Positions 17,288 through 23,792 of a stretch of DNA of 64,000 bases are shown piece by piece. Source of the stretch: Saprospiraceae bacterium (GTDB taxonomy: Bacteria; Bacteroidota; Bacteroidia; Chitinophagales; Saprospiraceae). The notes under the pieces were generated by a model, which did not search any database, was not told the origin of the DNA, and saw only the letters and a list, made by a program, of their open reading frames with translations. How positions within the stretch are numbered: position 1 is the first letter of the stretch; each line of letters begins with the position of its first letter. The stretch is taken from NCBI GenBank assembly GCA_018057925.1, contig JAGPCT010000003.1:1-64000 (forward strand), in the 5' to 3' direction. A program made the position numbers and the translations under genes.

Positions 17288-18268
17288 ATGAAGGGAAATA
17301 TAATTAAAGGACTTTGGGTCTTGGTTGTTGTAAGTTGTGTTGCGGCTTCGTGTACAACAATTAAAAACAGTGGTCTTCAGTCGCAAATTGACAAGAGCAA
17401 TTGCAACCAACAAAATACCTATCATTATACTAAGGATGAATTGCCCAAACCTCTTTATCAAATTGAGCTGGATACAATTCTGACGAATCGATTTAGTAAA
17501 AATAGCTTAAATATTGCCCATGCCATTGGTGCTTTGGATCTTATAACCCATTACGCCCACAAGTCAATGGAGAAAAGTAATCGGTCGGCAATCGAATATA
17601 GAATGGAATTGATTGAGCTCAATCTACAGATCAACCATCGTATTGATTTAGCTTCATTGGAGATATCGGCTTTGTCGTCAGAGTTGGATTGCGAAGAGGA
17701 AAGGGCCAATCAGATTGCTTCTTATATGAAAGAAAAAGAAGGTAAAATCGAATCATTTTTGAATGTAAGTGCCATTGTTATTGGGGCAGCAGGGGCTGTG
17801 GTGACCGGAATTTTGTTTGCCGAAGCGGATGGCAGCAATGCCGCAGATGTTATTGGAATAGGTACAGGTCTGGCTGAAGCGGTGTTGGGCGTATTGATGC
17901 TGACAGTAAAGACCAAAATTTATTTTCATCATGAAAGGAACTCCTTGCGTGAAGTTTGGTTTAAAACAGAAACATCGGAAGTTTTCCCCCCGTCTATATG
18001 GTATTATTTGAATTATTCTAATCCCAATCAACCTGATAAGCCTTCTTTGCGGGATCAGGTGATTAAGAGCTGGCAAAATTTTGGTCAAGTTCAAGATATA
18101 AAAGAGAAAAAAAAGAAGCAACTGATTGATATTTATTTCAGCCAAGGAGGAAAATATACAGCGGATGAATTAGAAAATAGGGCCAATATGTACGATCAAC
18201 TCGAGTCAGCCATTAAGCTGATGAAACAGGATTTGAAGGATTTGATGGTGGATCTGGAAAAGCTTTAA
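17288..18268 (+). CDS. Coiled-coil lipoprotein with central hydrophobic hairpin
   Basis: A 326-residue protein from the ATG at 17288 (MKGNIIKGLWVLVVV); a TTG nine bases upstream is a poorer start. The lipobox is VAASCTTIK. Residues about 90-155 form a long helical, charged region, followed by a glycine/alanine-rich hydrophobic pair (VSAIVIGAAGAVVTGILFAE and IGIGTGLAEAVLGVLMLTV). The C-terminus is again helical and Lys/Glu-rich (DIKEKKKKQLIDIYFSQ, then MKQDLKDLMVDLEKL). The order of lipid anchor, coil, membrane hairpin and coil resembles envelope-spanning or toxin-like helical proteins, but I recognise no family. A heptamer array lies just upstream and a long hairpin just downstream. Confidence 0.65.
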   Translation: MKGNIIKGLWVLVVVSCVAASCTTIKNSGLQSQIDKSNCNQQNTYHYTKDELPKPLYQIELDTILTNRFSKNSLNIAHAIGALDLITHYAHKSMEKSNRSAIEYRMELIELNLQINHRIDLASLEISALSSELDCEEERANQIASYMKEKEGKIESFLNVSAIVIGAAGAVVTGILFAEADGSNAADVIGIGTGLAEAVLGVLMLTVKTKIYFHHERNSLREVWFKTETSEVFPPSIWYYLNYSNPNQPDKPSLRDQVIKSWQNFGQVQDIKEKKKKQLIDIYFSQGGKYTADELENRANMYDQLESAIKLMKQDLKDLMVDLEKL

Positions 18269-18284
18269 TAAGACAATGCCATAC

Positions 18285-18334
18285 TTATACTTTTTATTAT
18301 GTCATTGAGCTAAATGAGATAATAAAAAGTATAA
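18285..18334. terminator. Long perfect inverted repeat, probable bidirectional terminator
   Basis: Arms of 16 bases (TTATACTTTTTATTAT at 18285-18300 and its complement at 18319-18334) pair without mismatch, and the loop can add a TCATT/AATGA stem. It lies 17 bases after the upstream stop. A second hairpin (GCCTAT/ATAGGC, 18345-18361) follows. The AT-rich stem is unusual for a simple terminator. Confidence 0.6.
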
Positions 18335-18415
18335 TTACGATGAAGCCTATGGAGGATAGGCACATTTTGTCCGACAGTGTATTTTGCTCATGTCTTAAAC
18401 CTCAAAATTTTAACA

Positions 18416-19435
18416 ATGAATCAACAAATAAACTTATTTTCCGGTATGTTTACCACAGCATTGCGACTTGTTGTGGGATGGACTTATTTTTCGGCATTTT
18501 GGCGTAGATTGGTATTGGAAAATAAGCTCAATCCGGACGAAGCCGGATATATTGGCGAAAAATTTAATCACTTTTTACCACATGCTTTAGGCATTAAGCC
18601 AATGATAGAATACATGGTGACACATCCGGATGTCCTGTGGTGGTCAATGGTTGCCTTTACAATTATAGAGGGCGTGGTAGGATTAATATTTATGTTAGGT
18701 CTTTTTACAAGGTTATCCGCTTTCGGTGTTCTATGTCTTGCGCTTGGGATTTTGTTGGGATCGGGTTGGATCGGGACAACGTGTTTGGACGAATGGCAAA
18801 TAGGCAGTCTCGGTGTTGCTGGTGGGTTTACTATATTTTTTACGGGGGGAGGTCGATATTCTATGGATCAATGGCTGATGGACAGAAAGCATTCACTTGC
18901 CAAATGGAGCTGGTTTGGATGGCTTGGTTCCGGTGCACTATCTATATCCGAGAAGGCTGTAAATAGGATTGTTTTGATAGGATCATTGGGTATATTTGGC
19001 TTGACATTATATACCAACCAGTATTTTCATGGTGGGGTCTATGGTAAGTTGCACAATAAGTCTGTCAGACCTCATGTTGTAATAAGCGACGCCGTTATGC
19101 ATGACAGTACGTTGCAGTTTAAAGTATATAGAGATGAAGGAGCTGATGTATATGGTTCATTCTTAATTGGTGTCAATGTCAAGGATGAACGAGGATTTAA
19201 GGTGTTTGAATTTGGACAACAGCAGTTGTCGTCGCTCAGTCCTAATCAAATAAAGAATGATTATGTTGCCAAAGTAAAGCCGGGAAAACATAGTCTGATT
19301 ATACCTCTTGGCGCCAAAGCCAATTTGATGTTGACTGATACAGCTTTGTTAAAGTTAAACGGCCAATACACAGTGGAGCTGGTTGACATCAGTGGCGCAG
19401 TCTGGACACAACCTATTACAGTCGGTAAAAAGTGA
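18416..19435 (+). CDS. DoxD-DoxA fusion (thiosulfate:quinone oxidoreductase-like membrane protein)
   Basis: A 339-residue protein from the ATG at 18416 (MNQQINLFSGMFTTALRL); 13 codons of open frame precede it without a good start. The N-terminal half is the DoxD/DoxX four-helix membrane domain (FTTALRLVVGWTYFSAFWRR, IIEGVVGLIFMLGLFTR, LGILLGSGWIGTTCLDEWQ). A further helix at VNRIVLIGSLGIFGLTLY is followed by an extracytoplasmic beta domain like DoxA (VRPHVVISDAVMHD to YTVELVDISGAVWTQ). In Acidianus DoxD and DoxA form thiosulfate:quinone oxidoreductase; in Bacteroidota fused forms occur with no proven substrate. No sulfur genes are near, so the activity is inferred. Confidence 0.8.
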   Translation: MNQQINLFSGMFTTALRLVVGWTYFSAFWRRLVLENKLNPDEAGYIGEKFNHFLPHALGIKPMIEYMVTHPDVLWWSMVAFTIIEGVVGLIFMLGLFTRLSAFGVLCLALGILLGSGWIGTTCLDEWQIGSLGVAGGFTIFFTGGGRYSMDQWLMDRKHSLAKWSWFGWLGSGALSISEKAVNRIVLIGSLGIFGLTLYTNQYFHGGVYGKLHNKSVRPHVVISDAVMHDSTLQFKVYRDEGADVYGSFLIGVNVKDERGFKVFEFGQQQLSSLSPNQIKNDYVAKVKPGKHSLIIPLGAKANLMLTDTALLKLNGQYTVELVDISGAVWTQPITVGKK

Positions 19436-19515
19436 AGATAGAATTTTGCACTACACACTGTGGGATCGATAAGGAAATTATAAATCTGAAAATGAATGGA
19501 GATTTATAAAATGTT

Positions 19516-19674
19516 AATCCCGAATGCAGTAATAAAGGTTTTGAAAAATCGTATAGTGCTGATTATGAGGGTAAATCCCGATGTACGAATCTTTTCAATG
19601 GTCTCTGTAAACTATTGATTACGAGTCGTAAATCGATTCGGTATTTATCTAAAGCGAAATTTGGGTTAATGCCG
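19516..19674. repeat. Intergenic element with imperfect TTAA-type inverted ends, copy A
   Basis: From TTAATCCCGAATGC to GCGAAATTTGGGTTAA the copy is about 159 bases. It shares a core (TAAAGGTTTTGAAAA, then GTGCTGATTATGAG and ATCCCGATGT) with copy B at 46901-47010, in the same orientation. It carries about 40 extra bases in the middle, partly a near-repeat of neighbouring sequence. The 3' end gives the TTTG of the next promoter. Edges are judged by eye. Confidence 0.7.
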
Positions 19675-19692
19675 GCAATACTTTTATCTTTG
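19660..19692 (+). promoter_or_regulatory. Promoter TTTG-N21-TATCTTTG for the permease gene
   Basis: TTTG at 19660-19663 and TATCTTTG at 19685-19692 are 21 bases apart, the full Bacteroidota consensus. The -33 TTTG lies inside the terminal repeat of intergenic element copy A. The TTG start of the next gene is 16 bases downstream of the -7 box. Confidence 0.7.
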
Positions 19693-19708
19693 TTGTAAAA
19701 GCAGAAAT

Positions 19709-20923
19709 TTGAAGGTATCATCGAGATTAGCGGTTAGATATGTTTTTGGAAAGAAGTCCACCAATGTAATCAATGTTATATCAGCAATAGCTGTGTTTGG
19801 CATTGCTGTTGGAACGGCTGCTTTGATATTGGTTTTGTCCGTATTTAACGGGTTTGAGGATCTCATATCGGGCTTATTTCAGAAGTTTAATCCTGATATT
19901 AAAGTGACACCTATACAAGGCAAGACTTTTCCGTTGGATTCGGTAGTCATCTTGAAATTAAAAAAAGTAGAAGGAGTCAATGATGTCAGTGCGACACTCG
20001 AAGAGTTAGCATTGTTTGACTATCAAAACAGCCAGACATTTGGAGTGTTGAAGGGTGTTGACAAAAATTATACGAAGGTTACATCCATTACTGACAATAT
20101 GGTGGAAGGAAAATATATTTTGGATGCAGAAGATCCGCCGCCTGTTATTCTTGGTGCCGGTGTGGCACAGCGATTGGCAGTTGATATTGAGGATAAATTG
20201 ACTTATTTGAGGGTCTATGCTCCAAAGCGTCTTAATCGAGGCCCATTAGAAACACCTTTTAGTAGTCGCTTCATTGACCCGGTGGGTGTATTTGCTATTC
20301 AGCAAGAATTTGATCAGGAATATGTAATAACCACACTTGGATTTGCCAGAGATATTTTTCAGTATAGTGATGAAGTATCCGCACTTGAAATAAAACTTGA
20401 TTCCACTAAGAATCTCAAAAGTGTTACCCATAAGATTACAGAAATAATGGGGAATGGTTATGTAATAAAAGACCGATTTCAACAAGATGAGGCTTTTTTG
20501 AAATTGATGAATATTGAAAAATGGATGTCTTACGCTATCGTGTGCCTAACCTTGTTGCTTGTATCATTCAACATGATTGGAGCATTGTGGATGATAGTTT
20601 TGGATAAAAGGCGTGATATCACGATTTTGAAGTCATTGGGAATGGTGGATCGTGGCATAATGGCTATCTTCATACGCAGTGGTATGTTATTGTGTATTTT
20701 AGGATTATTTTTTGGATTTATATTGGCAATTGTTTTATATATTTTACAAAAAGAAGTGGGCTTAGTGACTATCCCGGAAGGATTTGTAGTGGAAACATAT
20801 CCGGTATCGTTGCGGTTGTTGGACTTTATCACGGTCGGGATTACGGTGTTGCTGATAGGATGGATATCAAGTATTCCGGCAGCAAGGAAAGCGTCTAGGG
20901 TACGTACTTCAATGAATGAATAA
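19709..20923 (+). CDS. LolC/LolE-type ABC transporter permease (FtsX/MacB fold)
   Basis: A 404-residue membrane protein starting at TTG (KVSSRLAVRYVFGKKS). It has one N-terminal helix (INVISAIAVFGIAVGTAALILVL region), a periplasmic domain of about 230 residues, then three C-terminal helices (YAIVCLTLLLVSFNMIGALW, GMLLCILGLFFGFILAIVLY, LDFITVGITVLLIGWIS). This is the four-helix arrangement of LolC/LolE, which with the LolD ATPase extracts lipoproteins from the inner membrane toward LolA. Heterologous FtsX-fold exporters have a similar layout. No lolD gene is adjacent. The SIPAARKASRVRTS tail fits the family. Its promoter partly overlaps an intergenic repeat. Confidence 0.88.
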   Translation: MKVSSRLAVRYVFGKKSTNVINVISAIAVFGIAVGTAALILVLSVFNGFEDLISGLFQKFNPDIKVTPIQGKTFPLDSVVILKLKKVEGVNDVSATLEELALFDYQNSQTFGVLKGVDKNYTKVTSITDNMVEGKYILDAEDPPPVILGAGVAQRLAVDIEDKLTYLRVYAPKRLNRGPLETPFSSRFIDPVGVFAIQQEFDQEYVITTLGFARDIFQYSDEVSALEIKLDSTKNLKSVTHKITEIMGNGYVIKDRFQQDEAFLKLMNIEKWMSYAIVCLTLLLVSFNMIGALWMIVLDKRRDITILKSLGMVDRGIMAIFIRSGMLLCILGLFFGFILAIVLYILQKEVGLVTIPEGFVVETYPVSLRLLDFITVGITVLLIGWISSIPAARKASRVRTSMNE

Positions 20924-21019
20924 AATGAGTTGGATGGATAAAGTGGAGCACCCGAATTAAATCAAGGATGATGGAAAACAATGTTTCTTGCAAAATGTTG
21001 GAATTGAAAAAAGACGAAA

Positions 21020-21361
21020 ATGGAAGATTGGGAATTGGAATTTAATTGGTTGAAGGTTCGTCACCAAATAAAGGATTATATGGAGCAGGACAAGTTGCCG
21101 GATTTGAATCTGGCATTATTATTGATAGGTCTGCGCGAATTAGGAAAAATAAAGAAAAAATATACCAAGGAAGAAAAGCAGGATTTAATGCATGTCGCCG
21201 TGTGTACCCTCCTTGAACCGGAAGGTTATTACGCTTATGTCGGTTTGGACGATGATGGATGGCCGCATTGGAATGTGGTAAAGCCTTTTACGTTGACGGG
21301 GATTGACGCTCAGGAGCGGTATTTAAAGGAAAAAATTATCGGATACATGGAAGGTGTATAG
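21020..21361 (+). CDS. Small conserved protein of unknown function
   Basis: A 113-residue protein without a signal peptide or membrane segment. The middle is helical (LNLALLLIGLRELGKIKKKY), followed by a compact Trp/Tyr-rich part (EPEGYYAYVGLDDDGWPHWN) and a helical tail (RYLKEKIIGYMEG). I have seen this type annotated as a hypothetical Bacteroidota protein. The Gly-Asp-Asp-Asp-Gly-Trp-Pro stretch is the feature most likely to be conserved. Its stop codon at 21361 abuts the stop of the convergent helicase gene, leaving no space for a terminator. Confidence 0.7.
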   Translation: MEDWELEFNWLKVRHQIKDYMEQDKLPDLNLALLLIGLRELGKIKKKYTKEEKQDLMHVAVCTLLEPEGYYAYVGLDDDGWPHWNVVKPFTLTGIDAQERYLKEKIIGYMEGV

Positions 21362-22594
21362 CTATTCGGATCTCGGGCTTTTTTTGGGTGTTTTTTTATG
21401 TTTAAAATTACGTTTCTTTTTATAAGGTTTTCTTATGATGTTGGGATTATATGCAGGCGTTTCACCTAAGAAATCAGGAACTTTTGCCTTCGTGATTTCT
21501 TTTTCGAGCAAAAGCTCGATATCGTAGAATTTTTTTTGCTCTTTTTCAGTGATAAAGGTATAAGCTGTTCCATCCGTTGCAGCTCTGGCAGTCCTGCCGA
21601 TACGGTGTACATAATCTTCGCCATCATGCGGCACATCGTAATTGATTACCAAATCAATATCTTCAATATCAATACCTCTGCTTAATATATCGGTTGCCAC
21701 TAAGATATTGATCGCTTTATTTTTAAACCGTAGTAGGGTTTCTTCCCGTACTGCTTGATCCAAGTCGCTGTGAATTTCATCTACTCGGAGGCCGGTTCTT
21801 TTTAATTCGTGGGTTAATTCCTTGACATTTAGTTTCTTGGAACAAAAAACGATGATGCTCTCAAATTTTTTAGAACGGAGGATTTCCTTGATTAATGGTA
21901 TTTTCTGTGTTTCATAGAGGACAAACGCTTCTTGAACAATTTTTTCCGGTGGCTTAGAGATGGCGATATTGAGTTCAAATGGATTATGTAAAATATTTTG
22001 GGCCAAAAAGCGGATTTTGTCCGGCATAGTGGCTGAAAACATTAAGTTCTGTCGATTGGCAGGAAGTTTCGATATGATGAAATTGATGTCATTACTAAAA
22101 CCCATGTCCAACATACGGTCTGCTTCATCCAATACTAAGTATTTAACACCAGTGAAATCCACATGTCCCATGTTGATATGAGCTATCAATCTACCCGGCG
22201 TACATACAACCATATCGACACCCTGGATGAGGGCTTTTTTCTCATTGGCAAAGGCGGGTCCATCTCCTCCGCCATAGATAGCGATGCAACTGATATTGGT
22301 AAAGTAGGACAGCCCTTCCATTGTCAATACAATTTGGGTCGCCAATTCGCGAGTAGGGACGATGATGAGGCAGTTGATCTTTTTCTCATCGTGCTTTTGG
22401 GTTAGAAGTTTATGAGAAATAGGTAGAAGAAAAGCTGCCGTTTTACCGGTTCCTGTCTGGGCAGAGGCAATGACATCTCTACCATTGAGGATGGATGGAA
22501 TAACTTGTTCCTGGACCGGAGTGGCATTGGTAAAGCCAATGGAATTAATACCCTCAAGCAACTGCTCGTCTAATCCTAATTCTTCAAATGTCAA
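21362..22594 (-). CDS. DEAD-box RNA helicase (RhlE type)
   Basis: A 410-residue protein with all helicase motifs: Q-motif region FTNATPVQEQVIPSILNG, motif I AQTGTGKT, Ia PTRELATQ, TPGR (VVCTPGRLIAH), motif II LDEADRMLDMG, motif III FSATMP, and motif VI VHRIGRTARAA. A basic C-terminal tail (KKKRNFKHKKTPKKSPR) probably binds RNA. The subgroup is RhlE by the overall layout. The start is a TTG at 22594 (frame TTG-ACA-TTT). It works in ribosome assembly or RNA turnover; the exact role is not shown. TACCTTTG at 22654-22661, at the end of the Nudix gene, could serve as its -7 element. Confidence 0.9.
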   Translation of the reverse strand: MTFEELGLDEQLLEGINSIGFTNATPVQEQVIPSILNGRDVIASAQTGTGKTAAFLLPISHKLLTQKHDEKKINCLIIVPTRELATQIVLTMEGLSYFTNISCIAIYGGGDGPAFANEKKALIQGVDMVVCTPGRLIAHINMGHVDFTGVKYLVLDEADRMLDMGFSNDINFIISKLPANRQNLMFSATMPDKIRFLAQNILHNPFELNIAISKPPEKIVQEAFVLYETQKIPLIKEILRSKKFESIIVFCSKKLNVKELTHELKRTGLRVDEIHSDLDQAVREETLLRFKNKAINILVATDILSRGIDIEDIDLVINYDVPHDGEDYVHRIGRTARAATDGTAYTFITEKEQKKFYDIELLLEKEITKAKVPDFLGETPAYNPNIIRKPYKKKRNFKHKKTPKKSPRSE

Positions 22595-22645
22595 TGTTGG
22601 TATATTAAAATGTAAAAAATATATTTATCCTGAATAAATAGATAA

Positions 22646-23335
22646 CTAAAGGTCAAAGGTAAAACCTTCTTTCAAAAATTCATTGTATTTTGTTGTATCA
22701 AATTCATAAAGACGAGCAGGCCGGTGAGCTACATGCTTTTGTTGCTCCTTATTGTCCACGAGGATATTCATGGAAAGTATTTTTTTACGGAAATTTCTTT
22801 TGTCTAAAGTCTGCTGTAGAATTGCTTCATATAAATCCTGTAACTGAGAGAGTGTAAACTTATCCGGCAAAAGTTCAAATCCGATAGGCTTGGTTCTTAT
22901 GCTATGCCGAAGATGATTCCAACAGGCACTGAATATGTTGTTGTGGTCGAAGGCTAATTGCTTAACTTCCGATACAGCGACCCATTCAGCCCTTTCGGCG
23001 AGCGATCCGGGCGTTAGATTGAATTTGTTGATGTTGATCAATGCACAATATGCCGTCGTAATTACCCTGCCCAATGGATGACGGTTGACTTCTCCAAATG
23101 TCCTTACCTGTTCGAGAAAAATATATTCAAGACCGGTAATCTCTTTGAGAATTCGGACAGCGGCCGATTCCAATTCCTCCTTAGGGTGAACTAAGTTGCC
23201 CGGTAATGCCCACGTATTGTAAAAAGGAGCCTCATTTCGCTTTATCAACAGAATCTTTAATTCGCCTTTATCAAAGCCGAAAATAACGCAATCTATGGAA
23301 AGCCCAAAGTAAAAAAATGGCTTAATGTCGTCCAT
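22646..23335 (-). CDS. NrtR-family Nudix regulator with degenerate Nudix box
   Basis: A 229-residue protein with an N-terminal Nudix fold (ILLIKRNEAPFYNTWALPGN) and a C-terminal winged-helix part (FTLSQLQDLYEAILQQTLDK, then RNFRKKILSM). The Nudix box spans residues 47-69; Glu53, Arg61, Glu65, Gly68 and Leu69 fit GX5EX7REUXEEXGU but Glu62 and Glu66 are both Ile, so metal-dependent hydrolysis is unlikely. This is the pattern of NrtR, in which the Nudix fold senses a NAD- or sugar-related nucleotide and the C-terminus binds DNA. No NAD or sugar operon is adjacent, and the target is unknown. It is upstream of the rhlE-type helicase. Confidence 0.8.
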   Translation of the reverse strand: MDDIKPFFYFGLSIDCVIFGFDKGELKILLIKRNEAPFYNTWALPGNLVHPKEELESAAVRILKEITGLEYIFLEQVRTFGEVNRHPLGRVITTAYCALININKFNLTPGSLAERAEWVAVSEVKQLAFDHNNIFSACWNHLRHSIRTKPIGFELLPDKFTLSQLQDLYEAILQQTLDKRNFRKKILSMNILVDNKEQQKHVAHRPARLYEFDTTKYNEFLKEGFTFDL

Positions 23336-23475
23336 TTAGAGGATTTAACTTGGTGTAAAAATAACAATAAGTTTAAATTATTTAAAATATTTTTTAGTTG
23401 TTGTGAATATAATAGGTTAAGACCGTTTAAACTTAATTTATCTATAATATTTTGAGAGAAAACTTCGATAATGGT

Positions 23476-23526
23476 GTGTTGGCGTGTTGGCGTGTTAGCG
23501 TGTTGGCGTGTTTGCGGGTTAGCGTG
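23476..23526. repeat. Octamer tandem repeat array 1
   Basis: Six 8-base units of GTGTTGGC or close variants (GTGTTAGC, GTGTTTGC, GGGTTAGC) and a final GTG. It lies 140 bases upstream of the NrtR start, in a 457-base gap that holds no gene. Confidence 0.9.
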
Positions 23527-23674
23527 ACTCGTCCTAAAAAAAGTTTACAGGTTAATACTTAAATCCTGATACAAATTTACATTTTAAAATTAATCCTGCA
23601 ATTGATTTACAGGAGTTGCTTTTTTTCGATAATAATTCTTCCATAATTTTTCTGTTTTTATGGAGATTAATAGC

Positions 23675-23728
23675 GTGTTGGCGTGTTGGCGTGTTAGGTT
23701 TTAGGTGGTTAGGTGTTAGGATGTTAGA
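23675..23728. repeat. Octamer tandem repeat array 2, degraded
   Basis: Three good units of the same octamer (GTGTTGGC twice, then GTGTTAGG) decay into TTAGG-rich sequence. It is separated from array 1 by about 150 bases of AT-rich DNA with several CAGG/CCTG inverted motifs. Confidence 0.8.
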
Positions 23729-23738
23729 CAGTTTACAT

Positions 23739-23778
23739 AAAAAAAGCGAGACACTAACATTAGCATCTCGCTTTTTTA
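23739..23778. terminator. Terminator downstream of the TonB receptor gene
   Basis: AAAAAAGCGAGA and TCTCGCTTTTTT form a 12-pair stem with a 14-base loop and T/A runs on both sides. It lies 14 bases past the leftward TonB stop. Confidence 0.8.
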
Positions 23779-23792
23779 TTGAATAGAATTTT

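Noticed and set aside
17102-17461. Minus-strand frame with repeated Pro-His-Pro-Ser-Ser-Leu-Ile units
   Set aside because: It is produced by the heptamer array read in reverse and overlaps two real genes; the codon pattern outside the array is not gene-like.
23476-23728. Possible CRISPR array
   Set aside because: Units are 8 bases, contiguous and without spacers, and no cas gene is present.
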